Origin: an uncultured Oxalobacter sp.
GTDB taxonomy: Bacteria; Pseudomonadota; Gammaproteobacteria; Burkholderiales; Burkholderiaceae_D
Direction of reading: 5' to 3'
Length of the DNA: 64,000 bases
Assembly: GCA_934270705.1 (NCBI GenBank)
Contig: CAKQQG010000001.1
Span: forward strand, 50,572 to 114,571
Shown: piece after piece, positions 46,274 through 55,604 of the stretch
Layout of the letters: each line of letters opens with the position of its first letter
How positions within the stretch are numbered: the stretch's first letter is position 1
The notes under the pieces: generated by a model
Databases searched by the model: none
What the model was told of the DNA's origin: nothing
The model's input: only the letters and a program-made list of their open reading frames with translations
Made by a program: the position numbers and the translations under genes

Positions 46274-47611
46274 ATGAGTGCGTTTCTGACAGACTTGCTG
46301 CTGCTGTTTTTGCTGACGGTGCTGAATGGCGTTTTCGCCATGTCCGAAATCGCGCTGGTGTCATCCAGAAAGGTTCGCTTGCAAAGTCTTTCGGACGAGG
46401 GGAGCGCCGGCGCGAAAAAGGCACTCGAACTGTATCGTTCGCCTTCCCGTTTTCTGTCCACTATCCAGGTCGGCATTACGTCTATCGGTATCTTGAGCGG
46501 TGCTGTCGGTGAAAAGGCGATTTCGGCGCCGCTGGCAGGATGGCTGGCGCAAATTCCCGGATTGCAGATTTACGCAAGAGGAATCGCTCTGGCGGTGACG
46601 GTCGTTTGTCTGACGTATTTTTCGGTCGTGATCGGTGAGCTGGTGCCTAAAAGTCTTGCATTGCTGGCGCCGGAACGGCTGGCTTCGATCATGTCACGTC
46701 CGCTGGGTGCGCTGGCGGTCGTGGCCTTGCCTCTGGTCTGGCTGCTATCCAAGTCCAGCGAATGGTTTCTGGGGATGCTGGGCGTCAGGAAAAACAGCGA
46801 TCCGCCGATCAGCGACAACGAAATCAGGGCGTTGATGGGGCAGGGAACGAAAGCCGGGGTTTTCCACAAGGGGGAACAGGAGATCGTCTCCAATGTCTTG
46901 CGTCTGGATCAGCAGCCGGTTGTGGAAATCATGACGCCAAAGCATGATTTGGCAGTTCTCGATCTCGATGACGCACCCGAAGCGATCAGAAACCGGATCG
47001 CTGCATCGAACCATACTCGCCTGATCGTTTGCCGGGATGGTCTCCAGCATGTTCTCGGAATTTTGCGCCGCGGTGACCTGCTGGGGAAAACCGTCAACGG
47101 GACACCTGTCATGCCGGAAGATATCGAGTCGGTTTTGCTCAAGCCGTTGTTCGTGCCCGAGACAATCACGACGATCCAGCTTCTCGAGAATTTTCGCCAT
47201 GCCCGCAATTCTCTGGCGCTGGTTGTGGATGAATACGGCGATATGCAGGGAATCGTGACGATGACGGATGTACTGGCGGCGATTGTGGGTGATTCGTCGG
47301 TACCGGATGTCAGTGAAGAGGATGATCTCGTCCGTCGTGAGGATGGTTCCTGGCTGGTGGATGGCGAAATCAGCATCGAGCGGCTTGTGTCCGAGCTGGG
47401 GATAGATGGTGGTTTGCCGGGTGAGGATTCCAACCGGTTTCATACGGTAGGCGGTTTTGTGATGTATATGCTTGGCCGGATACCGGTAGCGGCAGACCGC
47501 TTCGAGACCGGAGGATGGCGTTTTGAAGTGATGGATATGGATCGCAATCGTGTGGACAAGGTTCTTGTCGTGCCACCGGAGATGACGGGTGAAAATGTAA
47601 AGTGTGAATGA
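46274..47611 (+). CDS. CNNM/CBS-domain membrane protein (hemolysin-C family)
   Basis: A 445-residue inner-membrane protein with an N-terminal CNNM (DUF21) domain of about four helices (LNGVFAMSEIALVSSRKVRL, STIQVGITSIGILSGAVGEK). A CBS pair in the cytoplasm (VVEIMTPKHDLAVLDLDDAP, SLALVVDEYGDMQGIVTMTD) and a C-terminal CorC_HlyC domain (FHTVGGFVMYMLGRIPVAAD) follow. Members are linked to Mg2+ or Co2+ efflux and homeostasis; the hemolysin name is historical. It is followed by ispB after a short promoter-bearing gap. Confidence 0.9.
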   Translation: MSAFLTDLLLLFLLTVLNGVFAMSEIALVSSRKVRLQSLSDEGSAGAKKALELYRSPSRFLSTIQVGITSIGILSGAVGEKAISAPLAGWLAQIPGLQIYARGIALAVTVVCLTYFSVVIGELVPKSLALLAPERLASIMSRPLGALAVVALPLVWLLSKSSEWFLGMLGVRKNSDPPISDNEIRALMGQGTKAGVFHKGEQEIVSNVLRLDQQPVVEIMTPKHDLAVLDLDDAPEAIRNRIAASNHTRLIVCRDGLQHVLGILRRGDLLGKTVNGTPVMPEDIESVLLKPLFVPETITTIQLLENFRHARNSLALVVDEYGDMQGIVTMTDVLAAIVGDSSVPDVSEEDDLVRREDGSWLVDGEISIERLVSELGIDGGLPGEDSNRFHTVGGFVMYMLGRIPVAADRFETGGWRFEVMDMDRNRVDKVLVVPPEMTGENVKCE

Positions 47612-47719
47612 ATGTGGCGTTCGGGAGCGGGAAATTAGCATCCGGAACGAGTGCATCGTATAATCGCTGCGATTGACTGGATATATTCGATACGAGTAAC
47701 GAAACTGAGCGGGGCCATA

Positions 47720-48718
47720 TTGAGCCAATACAAGACAAATGATGCCGGTTATACCTTTCTTGCACCGGTGTTGCCGGATCTGGAATCGGTGAACCGGATT
47801 ATCCGTCAGCAAATGCATTCAGACATCGCGCTCGTGGGCAGGATTGCGGAATATATCATCAACGCCGGCGGAAAGCGGATTCGTCCCGTTCTTGTGCTGC
47901 TGGTGGCCCGTGCGCTGGGGTATCTTGGTGAAAACCACTGTACACTGGCTGCAACGATCGAGTTTATCCATACCGCGACATTGTTGCATGACGATGTGGT
48001 CGATGAGGCGCAACTGCGTCGGGGCATTCCAAGCGCCAATATTTCGTTCGGCAATGCGGCGTCGGTCCTTGTGGGCGATTTCCTGTATACACGTGCTTTC
48101 CAGATGATGGTGTCTGTCGGCAATATGCGTATTCTCGAAGTGCTGGCAGATGCGACCAATCTGATTGCGGAAGGTGAAGTCATGCAGTTGGTGCATGTGC
48201 GCAATACGGCGGTGGATGAAGACGCCTACATGAGAGTCATCTACGCCAAAACAGCGAAGCTTTTCGAGGCTTCCTGCGAGATCGGCGCTCTCATTGCACA
48301 GGCTCCGGCCGAGAAGGTTCGTGCCGCTGCCCGGTTCGGGCGGGCGCTGGGCATGGCTTTCCAGCTGATAGACGATGTGCTGGATTATGCGGGCGATACC
48401 GGTGAGATGGGCAAGCGTATCGGTAACGATCTGAAAGAAGGCAAGATGACTTTGCCGCTGATTTATCTGCTGGAAAACGGTACGCAACAGCAGAAAACGC
48501 TGGTTCGCCGAAGTGTGGAAGAAAACGATGAAAGCTGTTTTTCTGCGGTGTCGGAAGCGGTTTGTTCATGCGGAGCACTTGAATATACGCGCGACCGTGC
48601 TGAGCAGGCTGTTGCGCAGGCAACACAGGCACTTGCCGTTTTTGGTGGGGACGGGAGTGGTCAATACGGAAAATCTTTGCTAGAATTAGCATCCTTCTCG
48701 GTAGAAAGGAGTTTCTAG
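47720..48718 (+). CDS. ispB: Polyprenyl (octaprenyl) diphosphate synthase
   Basis: Elongates allylic diphosphates to the ubiquinone/menaquinone side chain. The 332-residue protein has both Asp-rich motifs (LLHDDVVDEA and LIDDVLDYAGD) and GGKRIRPVLVLL. TTG 47720 is taken as the start because GCGGGG precedes it and it matches family length. The frame is open from 47651, but a TATAAT at 47659-47664 lies inside that extension. rplU-rpmA-obg, its usual neighbours, are not adjacent here; a tRNA-Pro gene follows. Confidence 0.93.
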   Translation: MSQYKTNDAGYTFLAPVLPDLESVNRIIRQQMHSDIALVGRIAEYIINAGGKRIRPVLVLLVARALGYLGENHCTLAATIEFIHTATLLHDDVVDEAQLRRGIPSANISFGNAASVLVGDFLYTRAFQMMVSVGNMRILEVLADATNLIAEGEVMQLVHVRNTAVDEDAYMRVIYAKTAKLFEASCEIGALIAQAPAEKVRAAARFGRALGMAFQLIDDVLDYAGDTGEMGKRIGNDLKEGKMTLPLIYLLENGTQQQKTLVRRSVEENDESCFSAVSEAVCSCGALEYTRDRAEQAVAQATQALAVFGGDGSGQYGKSLLELASFSVERSF

Positions 48719-48735
48719 TCTTTCTGCTGTCATTT

Positions 48736-48812
48736 CGGGGTGTAGCTTAGCCTGGTAGAGCGCTACGTTCGGGACGTAGAGGCCGGAGGTTCGAATCCTC
48801 TCACCCCGACCA
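48736..48812 (+). tRNA. tRNA-Pro(CGG)
   Basis: A 77-base cloverleaf with encoded CCA. The acceptor is CGGGGTG/CACCCCG, the anticodon stem-loop is CTACG-TTCGGGA-CGTAG with anticodon CGG, and the T arm is GGAGG-TTCGAAT-CCTCT. It lies 17 bases after ispB and may be read through from that promoter. Confidence 0.96.
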
Positions 48813-49202
48813 TTTTTCTTTATCCCTTTCTTCCCTTTTTCTTGTCATGCATTGTGTGTCGCTTGTCCTGCGGCAGTCGTTTTCATGGTGCTCATATCGT
48901 GCCTGAATGCGGCAGTTCAAGGATGTCATATCCGGTGAAAACAAGCCTGGTGCATATGGATGAGGATGGAAACGGATGCTTGTGGCGATCCGGTTTTCGT
49001 ATGGGGGTAACTGCTATTGTTTCGTATGAAAAAAGTTTTTTGCCTGATGGCATTGAGTTTTCATCAAAAAATGAAATAATACAAACATTTTGCAAAACGC
49101 AGTTTGAAACCCTGAATTTTCAGGAGAACCGGCTTCCTGTCGCCCGGGTTCGGTCAGGAAGTCTTTTTGTTTGTCACGCCACCTCATTGATAGAGATTTC
49201 TT
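48813..49202. other. Intergenic region upstream of the phenol-lyase homologue
   Basis: About 390 bases. A 123-codon plus-strand frame (48842-49213) crosses it, but it has no ribosome site and overlaps the next start. The AT-rich second half (near 49010-49110) probably carries the promoter. No terminator for tRNA-Pro is clear beyond a T-rich run at 48813-48842. Confidence 0.4.
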
Positions 49203-50657
49203 ATGTCCAGTGAAGCCATCAAGATGACCAGCGGGGAATATGTCCCTATTGAAATGCACAAGGTAAGAGTCGTCCAGAAACTCAATCTCTTGCCGATCGA
49301 ACAGCGTCTGAAAGCCATGGAAGGCGCAGGTTACAATACTTTCCTGTTGCAGAACCGTGATGTTTTCATGGACATGCTGACCGACAGCGGCACCAATGCC
49401 ATGTCCGATCGTCAGATGGCTTCGATGATGATTGCCGACGATGCCTATGCCGGTTCCGAATCGTTCAACCGTTTGTATGACGCCGTCAAGGAAATTCTGG
49501 GAACGGAATATTTCCTGCCTGCCCATCAGGGACGCGCGGCGGAACATATCATTTCGCAAGCCTTCATCCGCAAGGGCGATATCATTCCGATGAATTTCCA
49601 TTTCACGACAACCAAGGCGCATGTCGATCTGGCCGGCGGCAAGGTCGTGGAACTGTTTACGAACGATGCGCTTGAAATCCGTTCCGACAAACCGTTCAAG
49701 GGCAATATGGATATCCCCAGACTTCGTGAGCTGGTCAGGACAGTAGGCAAGGAAAAGATTCCCTATATCCGTATGGAAGCCGGTACCAATCTGATCGGCG
49801 GTCAGCCTTTCTCGGTCGAAAACATGCGGGAAGTCCGCAAGGTCGCCGATGAAAACGGCATTCTGATCGTGCTGGATATCAGTCTGGTTTGCGAAAACAT
49901 GTATTTCATCAAAATGCGCGAACCGGAATTCATGGACAAGACTCCGGCAGAAATCCTCCGTACGCTGTGTGATCTGGCCGACATCATCTATTTCTCGGCA
50001 CGCAAGATCAGTTGCTCGCGCGGGGGCGGCATCGCCACGAAAAATCGGGATCTGTACCTGAAAATGCGTGATATGGTGCCATTGTTCGAAGGTTTTCTGA
50101 CGTATGGCGGTATTTCCGTACGCGAAATCGAATCCATGGCGGTCGGCTTGCATGAAGCCGTTGACTGGAATGTGATCCGTCATTCACCGGAATTCATCAA
50201 ATATCTGGTGGACAGTCTGGATGCCAAGGGAATTCCGGTCATTACGCCGGCTGGCGGTCTGGGCGCCCATCTGGATGCGCGCGGATTCCTGCCGCACCTG
50301 ACCTCTTTCGACTATCCGGCGGGTGCACTGGCTGCAGCGTTGTACATCGTATCCGGTGTCCGCGGCATGGAACGCGGTACGATTTCGATGGATCGTGACG
50401 AACAGGGCAATGATGTTCCGTCCGAGGTCGAATTGCTGCGTCTGGCTTTCCCGCGTCGTGTCTTTACCCTGTCGCAGGTCAAGTATGCACAGGATCGTAT
50501 TGAATGGCTCTGGAAGAATCGTGAACTTGTCGGCGGTCTGAAATTCGTGGAAGAACCGAAGGTCTTGCGTTTCTTCGTCGGTCGTCTGGCGCCGACTTCC
50601 GACTGGCCTCAGAAACTCGTGGCCAAGTTCCGCGAGGATTTCGGCGACAGCCTGTAA
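49203..50657 (+). CDS. Divergent tyrosine phenol-lyase/tryptophanase family protein
   Basis: PLP-dependent beta-eliminating lyase family, 484 residues. Its closest pattern is tyrosine phenol-lyase: GYNTFLLQNRDVFMDMLTDS, ADDAYAGSESF (Tyr82), NFHFTTTKAH, SARK with the PLP Lys268, and VRGMERGTIS (Arg391, at the site of the TPL substrate Arg381). Two conserved active-site residues are altered. The Arg after the PLP-binding Asp (DATR/DSAR in relatives) is Leu228 in DISL, and GGH is GGL at about 351-353. It may act on a different substrate or be inactive as a classical lyase. Automatic labels would say tryptophanase. Confidence 0.8.
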   Translation: MSSEAIKMTSGEYVPIEMHKVRVVQKLNLLPIEQRLKAMEGAGYNTFLLQNRDVFMDMLTDSGTNAMSDRQMASMMIADDAYAGSESFNRLYDAVKEILGTEYFLPAHQGRAAEHIISQAFIRKGDIIPMNFHFTTTKAHVDLAGGKVVELFTNDALEIRSDKPFKGNMDIPRLRELVRTVGKEKIPYIRMEAGTNLIGGQPFSVENMREVRKVADENGILIVLDISLVCENMYFIKMREPEFMDKTPAEILRTLCDLADIIYFSARKISCSRGGGIATKNRDLYLKMRDMVPLFEGFLTYGGISVREIESMAVGLHEAVDWNVIRHSPEFIKYLVDSLDAKGIPVITPAGGLGAHLDARGFLPHLTSFDYPAGALAAALYIVSGVRGMERGTISMDRDEQGNDVPSEVELLRLAFPRRVFTLSQVKYAQDRIEWLWKNRELVGGLKFVEEPKVLRFFVGRLAPTSDWPQKLVAKFREDFGDSL

Positions 50658-50678
50658 TCGCTGGCGGTATTCGCATGG

Positions 50679-50706
50679 AAAAAGCGACCGGAGTCGGTCG
50701 CTTTTT
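50679..50706 (+). terminator. Terminator after the lyase gene
   Basis: AAAAAGCGACCG (50679-50690) pairs with CGGTCGCTTTTT (50695-50706), loop GAGT. Confidence 0.93.
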
Positions 50707-50794
50707 CAACGGCAGCAAGCTGCCTGTTTTCATAAGGATGTCTCAGGCAAGCTCTCGTAAAATGATGATTGTTTGACGTGGTTCGGTTTCAGTC

Positions 50795-51505
50795 ATGTTG
50801 ACAGTGCTTGAAAGTACCGGTTCGGTTCTGGATGTCGCCTGGAAAATGGTGTCGGAATCCCGTTTTTCCGTATTCGATGCGCTGATTGCGCACGAACAGA
50901 CAGCCGGTCGCGGACAATATGGCCGTACCTGGATCAGTCCGAAAGGTAATGTGTATGTGGCGATCCGGCTTCCCGCTGAAGCGCCGTTCGACAATACCGA
51001 AGCTGCCATCGCCCTGTCGTGTTGTATTTCAGCGACACTCTCCGATTTCGGATTCGATGTGAAAATCAAGTGGGCCAACGATCTTGTGATTGATGGTGGC
51101 AAGGTTGCCGGGATTTTGCTGGAGCAAAAAGGCGACAGGCTGATCGCAGGTATCGGGATCAATCTGGCGTTTTGTCCGGATCCGCTGGCGTTGCGGCAGG
51201 ATGCCGCGTTACCGGCGGTATGTTTGCGGGACGTCGATCCTGAGCGTGCCGCGAGTTTGACTCCGGAAATGATTGTGGAAAATCTGGTAGCGCGTCTGGA
51301 GACTCTTGACCTGAAGCGCTTTGCCAGTTGCTGGCGTGCGCAAGCGCTTTCAAGATTGCTGTGGCTTCATGAAACGGTCTGCATGGAAGTGGATGGGATG
51401 ACGCTTGCGGGCGTGCTGGCCGGGCTGGACGAACGTGGTGGTGTATTGCTGGCGACGCATGACGGTATGAAAACCTGTCGTCGTGGCGCCATGCGGAAAG
51501 GGTGA
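50795..51505 (+). CDS. birA: Biotin-[acetyl-CoA-carboxylase] ligase
   Basis: Attaches biotin to carrier domains via biotinyl-AMP. The 236-residue protein is the short, monofunctional type without the N-terminal repressor helix-turn-helix. Signatures are AHEQTAGRGQYGRTWISPKG, KIKWANDLVIDGGKVAGILL and IGINLAF. The gene lies 280 bases upstream of a biotin-dependent carboxylase, its probable client. The usual downstream coaX is absent. Confidence 0.9.
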   Translation: MLTVLESTGSVLDVAWKMVSESRFSVFDALIAHEQTAGRGQYGRTWISPKGNVYVAIRLPAEAPFDNTEAAIALSCCISATLSDFGFDVKIKWANDLVIDGGKVAGILLEQKGDRLIAGIGINLAFCPDPLALRQDAALPAVCLRDVDPERAASLTPEMIVENLVARLETLDLKRFASCWRAQALSRLLWLHETVCMEVDGMTLAGVLAGLDERGGVLLATHDGMKTCRRGAMRKG

Positions 51506-51785
51506 TCGCTCGTGGTTGATACTCTTTGCGGCGGTTTTCCGACAGATTCCTCCGGAGTTTGTGCGACAGGGATACGGAGACGTCAAGGAAAAATTTTTTG
51601 TATCTTGTGATACCCTGAGTAGAAAATCGGACCCTGTCATATAATTGCTTTTTGATAAATAAATTTGGCTTTCAGGCTAACCCGTTTAGCGCTGATATTT
51701 GTTTGATACCCTGTTGATCGATGCTAGCTTTTCATGGTGTATTTTCCAATAACAGACTGGATTGGCGACTATGCAGAGAGAGAAT
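51506..51785. promoter_or_regulatory. Promoter-bearing gap before the carboxylase gene
   Basis: A perfect TATAAT lies at 51640-51645, without a convincing -35 match at the right distance. Two GATACCCTG copies occur near 51609 and 51703. No terminator or gene is evident. Confidence 0.35.
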
Positions 51786-54700
51786 ATGAATCATAAAAAA
51801 AGAACTTTTGAAGAAGTCCGGGAGTCTCTGCGTGGCAAAGTCATCCTGGTCGTGAATCGCGGTATTCCGGCGCGTCGTATCTGCCGTTCCATCGGCGAAC
51901 GGTTCGAAGCGGTTTCGGCAATGACCGCAACCGATATTGACAAGACGCAACCTGCAGCGGCTTCCGCCCAGGAGCTGATTCTTCTTGGTCCTGATCCGAG
52001 AGCCTATCTCCATCTGGAACGTATTATCGAACTGGCCAAGCAGCGCAACTGCATCGCCATCCATCCGGGATGGGGGTTCGCCAGCGAGGATATGCAGTTC
52101 CCGAAACTGGCCGAAGAGGCGGGCATTACGTTTATCGGCGCTTCTGCCGACGCGATGTACAAGCTGGGCAACAAGGTACAGGCACGTCTTGTCGCACGCA
52201 AGGTCGGTGTGCCTGTGGTTCCGGGTTCGGATGATTCGGTCGATGTCGAACAGGCACGTGCCATCATCAAGGAAATCGGTCTGCCGATCATGCTGAAAGC
52301 CGAGGGCGGTGGTGGCGGCCGCGGTATTTTCCTGGTCACCAATCAGGAAGAACTGGAAGACGCTTTCACGAAAGCTTCCGCGATGGCTCAGGCATCTTTC
52401 GGCAATCCTCGCCTGTTCGTCGAAAAATATTTGCCCAACGTTCACCATATCGAAATTCAGGTCATCGCGGATCGGTGGGGCAATGTGTTCGCTTTCGACG
52501 AACGCGATTGTACCGTTCAGCGCAACAACCAGAAGCTGATCGAAATCACGCCGTCTCCATGGAAGGGATTGACGCCGGAGTTGCGCGAACAGCTCAAGGA
52601 ATACGCGCGCCGGATGGTGCTGGCTGTCGGATATCACTCCGTTGCGACAGTCGAGTTTCTGGTTACCGAGGATTCGACACCGTACATGATCGAGGTCAAT
52701 ACCCGTTTGCAGGTTGAGCACGGGATTACCGAAAGCCGTTACGGCATTGATCTTGTCGAGGAACAGATTGCGATTGCATTCGGTTCGGAATTACGTTTCA
52801 ATGAAGAAAACACGCGTCCGCTTTTCACTTCCATGCAGGTACGTGTCAATCTGGAAGACCCGCAGGACAATTTCACGCCCAATTCCGGTCTGATCACCCG
52901 TTACGTATCGCCGGGTGGTCCGGGTGTCCGTATGGATTCCAACCTGTCGGCCGGTTATGAGTTTCCGTCCAATTATGACTCGGCGGGCGCTTTGCTGATT
53001 ACGTACTCGCATGACTGGCAAAAGACGCTGGGTATCATGGAGCGCGCGCTCTCCGAATATGTCATCGGAGGACTGAAGACGACGATTCCGTTCATGCAGA
53101 AAATCATCAGCGATGAAAATTTCCGCAGCGGCAATATCACGACGACGTATATTCACGATCATCCGGAATTGCTCAGTTATACGGATCTGGCGCCTGAAAG
53201 CGAACGGCTGGCCAAACTGGTTGCCGAAATTTCCGCCCGCGGCTACAACCCGTATGTTTCGCTGGGAACGTACCGCAACCGCAATACGCCGTCGCTGGGC
53301 AGCTTTACGATGGTATTGCCTGAAATATCTCCGCAGCAAAAGCGTACGCCATCTCCCTATCCGCGCGGCGATCGCCGTGCGTTGCTCGACTTCGTGCGTG
53401 ACAGCGGCAAGATTCACTTTACGGATACCACGACTCGTGACATGACGCAGTCCAATAACGGTAACCGCATGCGTCTGGCGGAAGACAGACTGGTCGGGCC
53501 GTATCTGGACAATCTGGGTCTCTTTTCGATCGAAAACGGTGGCGGCGCCCATTTCCATGTGGCGATGCTGGCGAATATGACGTATCCGTTTACCGAAGCA
53601 CGTGAATGGAACCGTTTCGCACCCAAGACACTGAAACAGTTGCTGATCCGTTCCACCAACGTATTGGGGTACAGTCCGCAGCCGAGAAATCTGATGCGTC
53701 TGACCGGGGAAATGATTTGCGACCATTACGATGTGGTGCGTTGTTTCGACTTTCTCAATGAGCCGGCCAACATGCTGCCGATTACGGAAGTGGTCATGGA
53801 TCGCAAGGACAAAGTCTTTGAACCGGCCTTGTCGCTTTCGTATGCCAAGGGTTTCGATATCGACCATTATCTGAAGGTGACGGAATCCATTATCGCCATG
53901 ATGTCGAAGGTGTCTGGCCTGTCGGAAAAAGCCGTCGTGCGCGAGTTCATTCTGGGTCTGAAAGATATGGCAGGCGTTTGCCCGCCGAAATTCATGCGTG
54001 AACTGGTCAAGGCGCTCAGAAAACGCTGGCCGGAACTGGTCTTGCATTACCACCGCCATGTCACGGATGGTCTGTTCCTGCCGGCTTGTGCGGCAGCGGC
54101 AGAAGCCGGTTGCCAGATCGTGGATGCAGGTCTGGGTGCTTCGGTGCGCAGTTACGGTCAGGGAGATATCAGTTCGCTGGCAGCCTATCTGGAAACGGAG
54201 CTCGGGCTTGAAACCAGTCTCAACCGTGAAGCTTTGCGGGATGCGAACTTCGTTTGCAAGCAGTTCATGCCGTACTTCGACCGTTATTGCTCGCCGTACT
54301 TCCAGGGCGTCGATTACGACGTGATCCGTTACGCCATGCCGGGCGGTGCGACATCGTCCTCGCAGGAAGGCGCGGTCAAGCAGGGTTATATCCACCTGTT
54401 GCCGTATATGCTTGACTTTTTGGCCTATACACGCCAGATCGTCCGCTATCACGATGTGACACCGGGTTCCCAGACGACATGGAATACGGCGTTTCTGGCG
54501 GTGACCGGTGCCTACAAGCGTAACGGTATGCCGGCGGTGCAGCAGTTGCTGTCGGTATTGAAGACGGTGACGGAAACGAAGGAAGAAGATCTGTCCGAAG
54601 ATATCAAGCGCAAACGTCTGGATATCTATCGCGATTGCAACGAAGCTTTCCAGAAATTGTTGCTGGGTAAGTTCGGTCGTCTGCCGCTTGGTTTCCCGAG

Positions 54701-55499
54701 CGACTGGGTCTATCAGAGTGCATTCGGCGCGGAATGGAAAGAAGCGATCGCTTCGCGCACCGAGGCTTCTCCGCTGGAAAAATTGCCGCCGGTCGATATG
54801 GATGCGGAAAGAGCCGAGTTGGCCAAGGCACTCAAGCGCGAGCCGACAGACGAGGAATTCGTCATGTATCTGAACCATCCGGCAGATGCCATCAAGACGA
54901 TCGAGTTCCAGAAGAAATTCGGTGACCCGAACTATTTGCCGCTTGATGTCTGGTTCGAAGGTATCAAGCCGGGACAGACGCTGAATTTCACTACGTCCAG
55001 CGGCAAGCCGCACCAGATGTTGCTGTTGAGTATCGATCCGGTCAATGACAGCGGGGTCGCCACGGTGCGTTACGTACTCGACTCGGAAATTCTGACAAGC
55101 GATGTCCAGATCGATGCGCCGGTGACGGCTGCAGGTGGCGGCGGCTCCATTATCGCGGAAAGCGGCAACCCGTATCAGGTCGCCAGCCCGCGCAAGGCCG
55201 ATCTCTGGATCGTCCATGTCAAGGAAGGCGATATCGTCAAACAGGGACAGGAATTGTTCAATGTCTCGATCATGAAACAGGAACGTTCCGTACTGTCTCC
55301 GGTCAACGGTATCGTCAAACGGGTCGTCAAGACGGCCGACTTCAAGAAGGATCACCGTATGGTGCCGGTTCTGGAAGGCGAACTGATCGTCGAACTGTCG
55401 CCGGTACCGAAATTGTGTCCGAAGTGCGCCTATCCGATTACGGATGGACATTCGAAGTTCTGCCCGAATTGCGGTACGCAAATTCCTGACGAAGTCTGA
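51786..55499 (+). CDS. Pyruvate carboxylase-like biotin enzyme with C-terminal zinc ribbon
   Basis: A 1237-residue protein with the full pyruvate carboxylase layout. The biotin carboxylase domain has KAEGGGGGRGIF and EVNTRLQVEHGITESRYGID. The carboxyltransferase domain has FTDTTTRDMTQS, LKDMAGVCPP with the Lys that is carbamylated in relatives, and HYHRHVTDG. The biotinyl domain has SIMKQERS, a variant of AMKM. The N-terminal NRGEIA is NRGIPA, and a CPKC-CPNC zinc ribbon ends the chain. Anaplerotic oxaloacetate formation is likely but the changes leave the substrate open. ATG 51786 is preferred over 51771; birA lies upstream. Confidence 0.82.
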   Translation: MNHKKRTFEEVRESLRGKVILVVNRGIPARRICRSIGERFEAVSAMTATDIDKTQPAAASAQELILLGPDPRAYLHLERIIELAKQRNCIAIHPGWGFASEDMQFPKLAEEAGITFIGASADAMYKLGNKVQARLVARKVGVPVVPGSDDSVDVEQARAIIKEIGLPIMLKAEGGGGGRGIFLVTNQEELEDAFTKASAMAQASFGNPRLFVEKYLPNVHHIEIQVIADRWGNVFAFDERDCTVQRNNQKLIEITPSPWKGLTPELREQLKEYARRMVLAVGYHSVATVEFLVTEDSTPYMIEVNTRLQVEHGITESRYGIDLVEEQIAIAFGSELRFNEENTRPLFTSMQVRVNLEDPQDNFTPNSGLITRYVSPGGPGVRMDSNLSAGYEFPSNYDSAGALLITYSHDWQKTLGIMERALSEYVIGGLKTTIPFMQKIISDENFRSGNITTTYIHDHPELLSYTDLAPESERLAKLVAEISARGYNPYVSLGTYRNRNTPSLGSFTMVLPEISPQQKRTPSPYPRGDRRALLDFVRDSGKIHFTDTTTRDMTQSNNGNRMRLAEDRLVGPYLDNLGLFSIENGGGAHFHVAMLANMTYPFTEAREWNRFAPKTLKQLLIRSTNVLGYSPQPRNLMRLTGEMICDHYDVVRCFDFLNEPANMLPITEVVMDRKDKVFEPALSLSYAKGFDIDHYLKVTESIIAMMSKVSGLSEKAVVREFILGLKDMAGVCPPKFMRELVKALRKRWPELVLHYHRHVTDGLFLPACAAAAEAGCQIVDAGLGASVRSYGQGDISSLAAYLETELGLETSLNREALRDANFVCKQFMPYFDRYCSPYFQGVDYDVIRYAMPGGATSSSQEGAVKQGYIHLLPYMLDFLAYTRQIVRYHDVTPGSQTTWNTAFLAVTGAYKRNGMPAVQQLLSVLKTVTETKEEDLSEDIKRKRLDIYRDCNEAFQKLLLGKFGRLPLGFPSDWVYQSAFGAEWKEAIASRTEASPLEKLPPVDMDAERAELAKALKREPTDEEFVMYLNHPADAIKTIEFQKKFGDPNYLPLDVWFEGIKPGQTLNFTTSSGKPHQMLLLSIDPVNDSGVATVRYVLDSEILTSDVQIDAPVTAAGGGGSIIAESGNPYQVASPRKADLWIVHVKEGDIVKQGQELFNVSIMKQERSVLSPVNGIVKRVVKTADFKKDHRMVPVLEGELIVELSPVPKLCPKCAYPITDGHSKFCPNCGTQIPDEV

Positions 55500-55528
55500 A
55501 TCGGCTGATGACAAAATGTTCAGACAAG

Positions 55529-55559
55529 AGCCTGCCGGTATTGTACCGGCGGGCTTTTT
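55529..55559. terminator. Terminator between the carboxylase gene and the LysR gene
   Basis: A 12-base stem (55529-55540 with 55544-55555, one G-T wobble) followed by a T run. It ends the carboxylase transcript. Confidence 0.9.
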
Positions 55560-55604
55560 GTTTGTATCAAAGCGGATGGTCGCATGCCGCAGCGGTCAAG
55601 AGTA

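Noticed and set aside
48842-49213. 123-codon plus-strand frame after tRNA-Pro
   Set aside because: No ribosome site, no recognisable motif, and it overlaps the start of the next real gene.
52791-55514. 907-codon open frame antisense to the carboxylase gene
   Set aside because: Arg/His/Gln-rich composition typical of an antisense shadow, opposite a clear multi-domain enzyme.
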